Positions 1-7,024 are shown, numbered from the stretch's first letter. The stretch: 12,615 nucleotides of DNA from Anaerolineaceae bacterium (GCA_011620465.1 WOZC01000081.1:1-12615); one strand, 5' to 3'. The notes: generated from the sequence alone by a model not told the origin. Numbers and translations: made by a program.

Positions 1-180
1 CACGATCGATGAATTCAAAAAGTCTCGTAAATGCGCAATCCATATCGTTGTTTGGGACACCGGAGCGAAGAGCAGCGACGCGGATGGAATAATTCACTCC
101 TTCGCGGGCTCAAACTCCCTCTCTGCACGAAAAGATTGTTATTTGGAAGAATTATGTCAAGAATTTCTGTCAAGAATTTT
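1..180. other. Left-edge region with no certain gene
   Basis: I cannot assign a gene here. On the + strand one frame stays open from the window edge to a TGA near 202, about 66 codons (a peptide containing AIHIVVWDTGAKSS). This could be the 3' end of a gene that starts outside the window, but it runs through the promoter of the next gene and I do not recognise the peptide. On the - strand a frame starting at GTG (95-97) is open to the edge. Its only ribosome-binding-like sequence (AAGGA) touches the start codon, which is poor spacing. The stretch is low in stop codons on both strands, so open frames here are weak evidence. Short complementary segments (GTTTG at 51-55 with CAAAC at 111-115; GCGAAG at 65-70 with CTTCGC at 100-105) could fold, but I recognise no RNA family. 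Confidence 0.25.
155..179. repeat. Tandem direct repeat next to the -35 box
   Basis: The 12-mer TGTCAAGAATTT occurs at 155-166 and again at 168-179, one base apart, so the period is 13 bases. The second copy ends one base before the -35 hexamer of the EF-G-like gene. Read on the opposite strand each copy contains TTGACA, a consensus -35 hexamer, but I see no good -10 partner for divergent transcription. It could be a paired binding site for a regulator or an AT-rich upstream promoter element. Confidence 0.6.
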
Positions 181-208
181 TTCACATCATTTAGATTTTT
201 GATATAAT
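181..208 (+). promoter_or_regulatory. Sigma-70-type promoter of the EF-G-like gene
   Basis: A perfect -10 hexamer TATAAT lies at 203-208. A one-mismatch -35 hexamer TTCACA lies at 181-186, with a 16-base spacer. Transcription would begin around 215 and leave a leader of about 70 bases before the ATG at 287. The surrounding DNA is AT-rich. A 12-base direct repeat abuts the -35 box on its upstream side. The assignment is by consensus match only. Confidence 0.75.
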
Positions 209-286
209 GAAAAGTCGGCGTTAAAATGCCGTAATGTTTAATTTACGCGTGGGGTTCCATGCCAGACAACAGGAAGGTCTAAAAAA

Positions 287-2353
287 ATGAAAGAGTTCTC
301 AACCACAAATATTCGCAACATCGTCCTTGCTTCTCACAGCAATTCCGGCAAGACGCTTCTTGTGGAGAATTTACTGAATTTTATTGGAGCTACCACTCGT
401 ATCGGCAATGTTGAAGATGGTACAACCGTCTCTGATTTCGATGATGAAGAAAAGCGCCGAAATATTTCGCTCTTCACCTCGGTTTTGCCGGTTATCTACA
501 AAAACGTTAAATTCAATTTCCTTGACACTCCAGGCTACACCGATTTCGTCGGGGAAGTTGTCTCCGCAATGCGCGTGGCAGACTGTGCCTTGATCCTGGT
601 AGACTCCGTCGGTGGTCTGGAAGTTGGCACCGAAACCGCCCTTGAACTGGCAGAAAAATTCCACATGCCCAAAATTATGGTCATCAATAAAATGGACCGT
701 GAAAATGCCAGTTTCGAAAAAGCGTTCGAATCAGTTCGTAACGGTGTTGGCGATGTGCGTTTGATCCCTATGCAACTGCCTTGGGGTGAAAAAGCCGATT
801 TCCAGGGCGTGATTGACCTGGTCACAATGAAAGCTTACAAAGGCGATGGTAAAACAGCTACAGAAATCCCGGCCGATCTCAAAGACGAAGCCGAAGAAGC
901 CCGCATGGTCCTGGTGGAAGCTGCAGCTGAAGGTGAAGATAGCCTGTTGGAGAAGTATTTTGAGAACGGCGATCTAACCTCCGAAGAAATCCTCCAAGGA
1001 TTGCATAAAGCCATCCAGGAAACCAACATCATCCCCGTTTTGGTTGCCGCAGGTGGTCGCATGATCGGGATTGCGCCCTTGATGGACACCTTGCTCTCAC
1101 TTGCACCCGCCCCTACAGAGCTCCCGGCTGTGATCGCAACTTCCCCTAAAGGTGAAGTTGAACTCAAATTCGAAGATTCCGGACCACTGGCAGCCTATGT
1201 ATGGAAAACAACCGCTGACCCGTTTGTTGGGCGTCAAACTTATTTCCGGGTTTATTCCGGGACGATGAACTCCGACACCAGAGTTTGGAATGCCAATAAG
1301 GGCGAGGAAGAGCGCCTGGCAAACGTTCAGGTTCCTTATGGAAAAGAAATGCAGGCAGTTCCTGTTATTCACAGCGGTGACATCGGCGCTGTTGCCAAAC
1401 TGAGTGTAACGACCACGGGCGACACACTGACCAGCAAAGAACATCACCTGACTTTGCCCGCGCCATCCTATCCCCACCCGCTCTATCGCGTCGCCGTCAC
1501 CCCCAAGACTCAATCTGACGCAGCCAAAATGAGCCAGACTCTGACTCGCCTGGCTGAAGAAGATATGACTTTCTCCTGGGAGATGGAAGCAGCTACCCAC
1601 CAGACCCTGATCTTTGGTATGGGCGACCAGCACATCGACGTGGTAGTCAAGCGCGCTGAACAAAAATTCCAGCTTAACCTGGACCTGCACGAGCCCAAGG
1701 TGCCTTACGAAGAACACATTACCAAGGAAGCCAGTGCCATGTATCGTCACAAGAAACAAACTGGCGGTTCCGGGCAATTCGGCGAGGTCCATCTGAAGGT
1801 TTTTCCCATTCAGGATGAAGAATTCTCCTTCAGCAATGATGTCTTTGGTGGTGCCATTTCCAACAACTATATGGGTCCAATCGAAAAAGGTATCCGCAGC
1901 GTTATGAAAGAAGGCGTTGTTGCTGGTTATCCAGTTCACAACGTGGGTGTTTCGGTCTTTGATGGTAAAGAGCACCCGGTTGACTCCAAACCTATCGCTT
2001 TCGAAATCGCTGGTCGCGAAGCTTTCAAGTTGGCATTCAAAGATGCCAACCCTGTGCTTTACGAACCGATCATGAAGGTCGTTGTGCACATGCCTGAGGC
2101 GAACATGGGTGATATCATGGGCGACCTCAACACCCGGCGCGCTCGCGTACAGGGTATGGGTTCAGACCGCGGACGCTCGACCATCACAGCTGAAGTGCCC
2201 TTGTCTGAGATGATGCGCTATACGACCAACCTGCGTTCCATGACCGGTGGTCGCGGCACCTTCACAATGGAATTTGACCATTACGACTTGGTTCCCACTC
2301 ACCTGGCCCAAGAAATTATGGACGCCCGCCAGAAAGAACTACACGAAGAGTAG
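287..2353 (+). CDS. EF-G-like translational GTPase (EF-G2 type)
   Basis: The protein has 688 residues, near the usual EF-G length, and all five EF-G domains. It is a ribosome-associated GTPase of the translocation-factor family. The G domain (about 1-285) shows P-loop HSNSGKT (17-23), G3 DTPGYTDF (80-87) and G4 NKMD (134-137). Domain II is about 298-390, domain III about 395-475, domain IV about 478-600 (KQTGGSGQFGEV and the HPVDSK tip region) and domain V about 597-680 (EPIMKV...GDIMGDLNTRRARVQGM). Compared with canonical EF-G, the catalytic His of G3 is Tyr84, the switch I Thr is Ser61, and the G5 Ser is Ala254. Tyr in G3 is a trait I associate with the EF-G-like/EF-G2 branch rather than housekeeping fusA, so I withhold the symbol. 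The exact role of that branch is unsettled. The start is supported by AGGAAGG at 271-277. The gene is monocistronic, with its own promoter and terminator. The family call is firm; the paralogue call is fairly sure. Confidence 0.93.
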   Translation: MKEFSTTNIRNIVLASHSNSGKTLLVENLLNFIGATTRIGNVEDGTTVSDFDDEEKRRNISLFTSVLPVIYKNVKFNFLDTPGYTDFVGEVVSAMRVADCALILVDSVGGLEVGTETALELAEKFHMPKIMVINKMDRENASFEKAFESVRNGVGDVRLIPMQLPWGEKADFQGVIDLVTMKAYKGDGKTATEIPADLKDEAEEARMVLVEAAAEGEDSLLEKYFENGDLTSEEILQGLHKAIQETNIIPVLVAAGGRMIGIAPLMDTLLSLAPAPTELPAVIATSPKGEVELKFEDSGPLAAYVWKTTADPFVGRQTYFRVYSGTMNSDTRVWNANKGEEERLANVQVPYGKEMQAVPVIHSGDIGAVAKLSVTTTGDTLTSKEHHLTLPAPSYPHPLYRVAVTPKTQSDAAKMSQTLTRLAEEDMTFSWEMEAATHQTLIFGMGDQHIDVVVKRAEQKFQLNLDLHEPKVPYEEHITKEASAMYRHKKQTGGSGQFGEVHLKVFPIQDEEFSFSNDVFGGAISNNYMGPIEKGIRSVMKEGVVAGYPVHNVGVSVFDGKEHPVDSKPIAFEIAGREAFKLAFKDANPVLYEPIMKVVVHMPEANMGDIMGDLNTRRARVQGMGSDRGRSTITAEVPLSEMMRYTTNLRSMTGGRGTFTMEFDHYDLVPTHLAQEIMDARQKELHEE

Positions 2354-2378
2354 ACTTTTGCTTTTTCGAAAGAAACAC

Positions 2379-2408
2379 AAAGAGGTTCATTTACCAACCT
2401 CTTTTTTT
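2379..2408 (+). terminator. Intrinsic terminator after the EF-G-like gene
   Basis: A 9-base stem, AAAGAGGTT (2379-2387) with AACCTCTTT (2396-2404), has an 8-base loop and runs into seven T residues (2402-2408). It starts 25 bases past the stop codon. On the - strand the stem is followed only by a poor T-run, so it mainly serves the + strand gene, although it could weakly stop transcripts arriving from the acetyltransferase gene. Confidence 0.85.
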
Positions 2409-2537
2409 AATATTGCAATACAATTCGCACTAAAGCCTTCCTATATTGGTGAGATGCGAAGTCCCTCCAAAGGTTGGTGTCAATGTAGCAAGAGTGAGGG
2501 TTTCTTGGAAGGAGGCTGTTGTGGGAGTGCGCACGAA

Positions 2538-2556
2538 GGCGGGTTTAGAACCCGCC
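2538..2556. repeat. GC-rich intergenic hairpin
   Basis: GGCGGGTT (2538-2545) pairs perfectly with AACCCGCC (2549-2556) across a 3-base loop. It lies between the convergent ends of the EF-G-like and acetyltransferase genes. A palindrome GTGCGCAC sits just before it (2527-2534). There is no T-tract on either strand, so it is not a classic terminator. A related core (GGGTT...GAACCCG) occurs near 11321-11332, which suggests a dispersed REP-like element. It might also protect the 3' end of the acetyltransferase mRNA. The rest of 2409-2594 shows nothing I can name. Confidence 0.5.
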
Positions 2557-2594
2557 CGAACAGAGTCTGTGGAAATTGTATGGAATTTAAGAAC

Positions 2595-3449
2595 CTATCC
2601 AAACGAATACTGATGGTAATCACAGATAGGCCGATAACCGACTTCCTGATAGATCTTATTACTGGTGGGGTTGGAAAGATCTGTGAAGAGATTGGTCAAT
2701 TCAAACCCGCGCGAGAGCATTTCCTTTGAAACTTCAGCTACGAGGGCGCGGGCATACCCTTTCCTTCGAAATTCAGGAGGTGTGTAAACCCCACTGATGC
2801 AAATACCCTTGATCTGGGGACGGTTCGCAATTGTAATGCTGGCTACCTCCCCATCGACCACCCAGAAAAAGGTGCGTCTCTGGCGAATATTCCTCAGAGC
2901 ACTCTCCAAGGTGGTGGCACTTCCTGGTTGAGCAATCAATTCATTCCGCATAGCGTTGAGCATTTCCATGGCTGTTTGAGCGTCATTTTCATCGGCTACG
3001 CGCATTTTTCCAGGAGGATAATCAAGTTCTTCCACCTTCCGCAACTCATAAGCACGCAGCGTCATCAGAAGCCTGGCCTCCTGTCCGGTCTTCTTTCTCC
3101 AGATTTGGATAAAAACATCGCTTGCTTCAGCCTCACCATTCACACCTGGAAGCTGCCACCCGTTACTCAACAATCCATTTGCAAGCGTTTCAAGTGCATC
3201 TGGATCAACTGGTTCACTCTGAACGATCATCGGAAAAGGTGGGGTCATGATTGCCATCGCGCTATTCTTCCCATGATCATCAGACACAACTGCCATCAAC
3301 GGGTCTTGCTCAGTATAAGCATGAAGATCTTCTCGTAAACGAAGTGCCAGACCCAGAACCAGGTTGTTCCGGGTTTCGTCCTTGGCGAGATCATCCAAGG
3401 TTCTATCAAGGAATGCTTGAGCATCGGAAAAGATTGTGAACTTATGCAT
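2595..3449 (-). CDS. GNAT-family N-acetyltransferase, two-lobed
   Basis: The protein has 284 residues. The C-terminal half (about 145-284) is a GNAT acetyl-CoA-dependent acyltransferase domain. It has a beta-4 strand ISGVYTPPEF (218-227), then the CoA pyrophosphate loop RRKGYAR (228-234), a helix ALVAEVSKEML, and the late motif LFTDLSNPTSNKIYQEVGYR (254-273), which is typical of FR47-like members. The N-terminal half (about 1-140) has no clear CoA loop and looks like the degenerate lobe found in longer members. The substrate cannot be told from sequence. The start ATG has no good Shine-Dalgarno sequence; the upstream bases are GAAAAGTGAATAACT. It lies 91 bases after the sigma gene on the same strand, so it could be read through from dnaG-rpoD, but an inverted repeat 24-40 bases upstream suggests separate control. 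Its 3' end faces the EF-G-like gene. The family is fairly sure, the function unknown. Confidence 0.85.
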   Translation of the reverse strand: MHKFTIFSDAQAFLDRTLDDLAKDETRNNLVLGLALRLREDLHAYTEQDPLMAVVSDDHGKNSAMAIMTPPFPMIVQSEPVDPDALETLANGLLSNGWQLPGVNGEAEASDVFIQIWRKKTGQEARLLMTLRAYELRKVEELDYPPGKMRVADENDAQTAMEMLNAMRNELIAQPGSATTLESALRNIRQRRTFFWVVDGEVASITIANRPQIKGICISGVYTPPEFRRKGYARALVAEVSKEMLSRGFELTNLFTDLSNPTSNKIYQEVGYRPICDYHQYSFG

Positions 3450-3472
3450 AGTTATTCACTTTTCAAAGCAGA

Positions 3473-3489
3473 TACTACTGCCAGTAGTA
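3473..3489. promoter_or_regulatory. Candidate operator upstream of the acetyltransferase gene
   Basis: TACTACTG (3473-3480) and CAGTAGTA (3482-3489) form a perfect 17-base dyad with a single central base. A one-base centre cannot form a hairpin loop with full pairing, so this looks more like a dimeric protein-binding site than an RNA stem. It lies 24-40 bases upstream of the acetyltransferase start codon, where a repressor would act. The cognate regulator is not in the window. Confidence 0.45.
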
Positions 3490-3508
3490 GACGGATTTAC
3501 TACAACAG

Positions 3509-3531
3509 GCAGGTGAAAACAGGCAACCTGC
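3509..3531 (-). terminator. Weak hairpin after the sigma factor gene
   Basis: GCAGGT (3509-3514) can pair with ACCTGC (3526-3531) over an 11-base loop, beginning 10 bases past the sigma stop codon on the - strand. On that strand the loop contains CCTGTTTTC, and a smaller stem CAGG-TTG-CCTG followed by TTTT is an alternative. Either could attenuate read-through into the acetyltransferase gene, but neither is a strong terminator. Confidence 0.25.
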
Positions 3532-3540
3532 TTTCCAACC

Positions 3541-4977
3541 TTAATCCTCTTCCATAAAATCCTGCAAAGGGTTGCTACGTGAAGGATCGCGCAGTCGTCT
3601 GAGCGCGGAGGATTCAATTTGACGGATGCGTTCGCGGGTAAGCCCAAAGCGCTGGCTTACCTCCTCCAAAGAGTGATAGACGCCATCTACAAGCCCAAAA
3701 CGCAGCTCCAACACCTCCCGCTGCCGCTCTGTTAGGGAATCCAAAGTTTCCCGAACCGTATCTCTCAGCGCATCGCGAAGCAATTCTTCAATTGGCTCCT
3801 CTGTGTCCTGGTCCGGGATGTAATCTGCCAGGACGCCGTCTTCGGAATCTCCAACAGGGCTCTCCAGGGAGACGGGTTCCTCAGCAGATTTCAAAACAGT
3901 TTCCACTTTTTGGGTGGCTTCGTCCCAGCGATGCAGTAACCCTGGGTCTGCCAATTCACGGCTCCCACCGATCTCCAGGATATTCTTAACATCGTCTTCC
4001 GATAAGAAGCCGGAATTTACTGCCACTTCCGCGAATGTTGGGTCGCGCCCCAAAGTTTGAACCAGGTTGTGTTGGATCTTGATCAGTTTGCTGATCTGTT
4101 CCACGATGTGAACAGGGATTCGGATGGTTCGGGCGTTTTCAAGGATATAGCGGCTGATAGATTGCTTGATCCACCAGGTTGCATAAGTGCTGAAGCGAAA
4201 ACCTTTGGAGGGATCAAATTTTTTGATCGCCTTCAGGAGACCCATATTCCCCTCCTGGATCAGGTCCATCATACCAATTCCCCGGTTTCGGTAGTGTTTG
4301 GCTATGCTTACAACCAGCCGCAGGTTATATTCCACAAATTGCTGGGTAGCCCAATCGGCATCATCGATCACCTGGCTCATCCGCTCTTCAAGTTCGACGT
4401 TTGAAGGCAAAACAGCCATCATTTGTCCTTCCAGGCAAACTTTTCCCCCGACTTTAAACTGGTCGATCAGATAATTCACCCATTCTCGGGGTAGGATGTA
4501 GACATCCATGAAAAATCGCAGCAGATCGCTTGCCAGGACCTCCCAATGCTTGTCGGTTCCCCAACGTGGTTCGTCAAGATAGTTCCGTGTATATGATTCA
4601 ACCTTACTCAAACCCTCCTTGTCCATTAAGGAGGCTTCGGTCATCACTTCTGTAATATCAGGGGTATCATATTGCAGTCGCAAAGCGTCACGTTTAATTT
4701 GCTCCCAGGTCGAACACATATCCAAAAAGACGCTCTCAGCATCCAAACTAACCGTTTCTTTTTGATAAAGGGTAAGTTGTTCCCGAGCCTGGATCATGAC
4801 TGCCAGGTGAAATTCATCTTTTGCATCCAAAAGTCGTGTTTGCGCGATATCTTTTAGATAAAGTTGAATGGGGTCATCAATAAATTCGTTGCTTTCATCA
4901 ACGTTTCCAGCTAATTCAAAGTTTCCTTTGCTTTCCTGCTCAGGAAATTCTTCATTCTCATTTTTTACTGGAACCAT
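3541..4977 (-). CDS. rpoD: RNA polymerase sigma factor, RpoD/SigA type
   Basis: This 478-residue promoter-recognition subunit of RNA polymerase shows region 1.2 (about 32-65, DDPIQLYLKDIAQTRLL), a non-conserved segment (about 66-210), region 2 (about 211-285, including RLVVSIAKHYRNRG, DLIQEGNMGLLKA and FSTYATWWIKQSISR), region 3 (about 293-375) and region 4 with its helix-turn-helix (about 436-460, SLEEVSQRFGLTRERIRQIE). The acidic N-terminus is only about 30 residues, so classical region 1.1 is short or missing. In region 2.4 the position equivalent to E. coli Thr440 is Ser, while Gln437 and Arg441 equivalents are kept. Region 3 carries an insertion of roughly 25 residues (about 337-361). 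An in-frame ATG at 5034 lies deep inside dnaG. I chose 4977 because AGGAG (4983-4987) stands five bases before it; 4980 is only two bases away. The gene overlaps dnaG by 20 bases. The layout matches the dnaG-rpoD pair, so it is probably the primary sigma factor, though a close paralogue is possible. Confidence 0.93.
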   Translation of the reverse strand: MVPVKNENEEFPEQESKGNFELAGNVDESNEFIDDPIQLYLKDIAQTRLLDAKDEFHLAVMIQAREQLTLYQKETVSLDAESVFLDMCSTWEQIKRDALRLQYDTPDITEVMTEASLMDKEGLSKVESYTRNYLDEPRWGTDKHWEVLASDLLRFFMDVYILPREWVNYLIDQFKVGGKVCLEGQMMAVLPSNVELEERMSQVIDDADWATQQFVEYNLRLVVSIAKHYRNRGIGMMDLIQEGNMGLLKAIKKFDPSKGFRFSTYATWWIKQSISRYILENARTIRIPVHIVEQISKLIKIQHNLVQTLGRDPTFAEVAVNSGFLSEDDVKNILEIGGSRELADPGLLHRWDEATQKVETVLKSAEEPVSLESPVGDSEDGVLADYIPDQDTEEPIEELLRDALRDTVRETLDSLTERQREVLELRFGLVDGVYHSLEEVSQRFGLTRERIRQIESSALRRLRDPSRSNPLQDFMEED

Positions 4978-6928
4978 CATATCTCCTGCCGGCATAGTAG
5001 ACACCGGGAATATTCTGGAATTTACCTGAACCACCTGATTCAGGGCTTATCATCGCCTGGTCAATCTTTCGGCGGGATTCAATCAGATCGAGATAAAGCA
5101 GGTTTGCCTCATCGTTGGAATAAGCCTTTTCCTCGGTTTCATTTTGCAAATAGTGAATCTCTCTGAGGCGGTCTTCGATGTTATTTTTGCGAAGGCGCAA
5201 GATGCTGCGCAAGCGGTCCTTGAAAAGTCTCGATTGAACGTCAGAGAGCGATTCTGCTTCTACCACCGGAATCTCAGGCAGTTCAAAATCATTGCCCAAA
5301 TTCATCTCCACAAAATCAGAGCGCTCATATTCAGACTGGGAAAGGCTTTGTTTCACCAGGGTGAAGAGGTGTTTCATGTCACCCTCCTGGAAATCTTCCA
5401 GACTTAGTTCCGATAACTCGAATTGTGCTAAGCATCGATCGATCAGATAAAGTGAGTCCGGGTCGAGAACGAGATATTTTATTGTGAACTCTTCAAGGAC
5501 GCGGTTTTTTGCCGCCATGGTGACCGGTTGCCTGATCTGATCGCCTTCACCTTCATCATAAACTCGATTGCGCTTGCGTCGGTCGTGTGAAGCGGTGGCT
5601 GTATTCAGTTGCAGGCTGCGGCTGTCAAGCCGCAGCAGTGCTGCCAGGCGCTGGCGGTAAGCTTCCCGTTCGACACTACTACCCACATCCTCGATCAAAG
5701 GTAACACCTGCTCCGCGATCGTCCGTTTTACTTTCGGGTCAGCCAGATCCTGCCCTTCTGCCAGGCTGTCCATCACATGGTTAACCAATGGTTTAGCTTC
5801 TTTAATGATCTTGCGCCAGGCTTCTGGGTTTTCCAGCACGATTTCATCCGGGTCTTTGCCGTCCGGCAGTGTTGTGACCCGGATGTCCGCTTTAAGGAAT
5901 CGTTCGATTTTTAGCAAACCGCGTGAATCGAAACTGAGCTGTTCGCCCATGTCCATCGCTTTTCGGGCAGTTTCGAGCCCTCTGAGTGTCGCTTTTTGTC
6001 CCGCCGCATCAGGGTCAAGCGCGAGAATAATATTTGAAGTCATCTTTTTGACCAGTTGAAACTGGGCTTCGGTAAGCGCGGTACCCATGGGTGATACCGC
6101 ATTGGTAAAACCGGCTTGGTGCAAGCCGATCACATCCATATAGCCTTCCACGATCACCGCTTGGGATTCAGCACGCATGGTCGACCTTGCCTGGTCAAGA
6201 CCATAAAGCAGTCGCCCTTTATCAAAAAGATCAGTTGCTGGGGAGTTGAGATACTTCGGAACATCGTCCGGGTTCAAAACCCGCCCGCCAAAACCAGCCA
6301 TCCGGCCAAAAATCCCCCGAATTGGGAACATCAGGCGATCCCTAAAGCGGTCATATACACGTCCATCATCCCCCTGGGAGAGCATTCCTGCCTGCAAGAT
6401 CAACTCGCGAGTATAGCCCTTGGCGAGCAGATGGTCGAGCAACAGGCTCCAACTATCAGGCGCATAGCCCAGTCCCCAGGTTTTGATGGTTTCATCGGTC
6501 AAACCGCGTTTATGAAGGTAATCGAGGGCTTTTTTTCCAGGCGTGGTTTCCAACATTTGCTGGCGGTAAAAAGCAACAGCAGCCTCCATGATATCAACCA
6601 GGGTATTACGTTCCTGGTCATGTATTTGATCAGCCTGGGTTTGGGGTTTGAGTGTGACCCCAGCCTTATCGGCAAGTTGTTTAAGTGCTTCCTGAAAATC
6701 AAGGTTGTCACGCTTCATTACGAAGCCAAAAAGATCGCCGCCTTCATTACACTGACCAAAGCAGCGCCAGCTTTGAGAATCAGGAAAAACAACAAAAGCA
6801 GGCGTGCGGGTATTGCTGTGGAACGGGCAAAACCCGATATAGTTTTTACCAGTTCGCTTGAGTTTCACCGTCTGGCTGACAAAATCAACCAGGTCGATTC
6901 GTTGTTTGATGTCTTCTACTACTGTCAT
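4958..6928 (-). CDS. dnaG: DNA primase DnaG
   Basis: This 656-residue primase synthesises RNA primers for DNA replication and normally works with the replicative helicase at the fork. The N-terminal zinc-binding domain has ligands Cys34, His37, Cys56 and Cys60. The last pair is spaced Cys-x3-Cys instead of the usual Cys-x2-Cys. The RNA polymerase core follows, with RFRDRLMFPI (194-203) and the TOPRIM fold: EGYMD (261-265) and the metal-binding DPDAAG (305-310, usually DGDxAG). Before LPDGKDPDE there is an apparent extra loop of under 20 residues (about 331-348). The C-terminal part (from about 430) is poorly conserved, as expected for the helicase-interaction domain. The ATG at 6928 starts MTVVEDIKQRIDLVDFVS, a normal primase N-terminus, but its Shine-Dalgarno sequence is weak (GAGGG lies about 18 bases upstream). 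It is first in a unit with rpoD. Confidence 0.96.
   Translation of the reverse strand: MTVVEDIKQRIDLVDFVSQTVKLKRTGKNYIGFCPFHSNTRTPAFVVFPDSQSWRCFGQCNEGGDLFGFVMKRDNLDFQEALKQLADKAGVTLKPQTQADQIHDQERNTLVDIMEAAVAFYRQQMLETTPGKKALDYLHKRGLTDETIKTWGLGYAPDSWSLLLDHLLAKGYTRELILQAGMLSQGDDGRVYDRFRDRLMFPIRGIFGRMAGFGGRVLNPDDVPKYLNSPATDLFDKGRLLYGLDQARSTMRAESQAVIVEGYMDVIGLHQAGFTNAVSPMGTALTEAQFQLVKKMTSNIILALDPDAAGQKATLRGLETARKAMDMGEQLSFDSRGLLKIERFLKADIRVTTLPDGKDPDEIVLENPEAWRKIIKEAKPLVNHVMDSLAEGQDLADPKVKRTIAEQVLPLIEDVGSSVEREAYRQRLAALLRLDSRSLQLNTATASHDRRKRNRVYDEGEGDQIRQPVTMAAKNRVLEEFTIKYLVLDPDSLYLIDRCLAQFELSELSLEDFQEGDMKHLFTLVKQSLSQSEYERSDFVEMNLGNDFELPEIPVVEAESLSDVQSRLFKDRLRSILRLRKNNIEDRLREIHYLQNETEEKAYSNDEANLLYLDLIESRRKIDQAMISPESGGSGKFQNIPGVYYAGRRYDGSSKK
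4983..4987 (-). promoter_or_regulatory. Ribosome binding site of rpoD inside dnaG
   Basis: AGGAG on the - strand lies within the last codons of dnaG, where it helps encode the residues GRRYD. It is five bases from the ATG at 4977 and two from the ATG at 4980. This decides the sigma start in favour of 4977. It also means ribosomes finishing dnaG pass over the rpoD initiation region, so the two genes should be translationally coupled. Confidence 0.75.
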
Positions 6929-6996
6929 GGTAATTACTCAACCGCCCTCATGAAAACAAACGCTAAAAGTTTGAAGTGTTTTGGGGACATAAATCA

Positions 6997-7008
6997 ATTT
7001 TACCTTAG
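6997..7008 (-). promoter_or_regulatory. Candidate -10 region for dnaG-rpoD
   Basis: On the - strand the sequence CTAAGGTAAAAT ends in TAAAAT (6997-7002), one mismatch from TATAAT. Transcription would start near 6990, giving a leader of about 60 bases. No good -35 hexamer stands at the proper distance; TCAAAT and ATCAAA are the nearest. An activator or a sigma-specific variation may be involved, or the call may be wrong. The same 12-mer occurs before the methyltransferase gene at 11411-11422. Confidence 0.4.
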
Positions 7009-7024
7009 TTGGGATTGTTATTTG

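Noticed and set aside
1..125. T-box or other riboswitch in the left-edge region
   Set aside because: Only short pairings and a loose resemblance (ATCCGCG on the - strand) were seen; the conserved T-box sequence is absent.
1097..2089. 330-codon open frame antisense to the EF-G-like gene
   Set aside because: It lies wholly inside a well-conserved gene and its translation shows no recognisable domain; it is a codon-bias shadow.
2247..2729. 160-codon + strand frame bridging the EF-G-like gene end and the acetyltransferase gene end
   Set aside because: It starts inside one gene, runs through a terminator and hairpin, and ends inside another; the peptide looks random.
4978..5034. Longer sigma factor beginning at the ATG at 5034
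   Set aside because: It would overlap dnaG by 77 bases, and the clear AGGAG stands next to the later ATG; the extra 19 residues do not resemble a sigma N-terminus.
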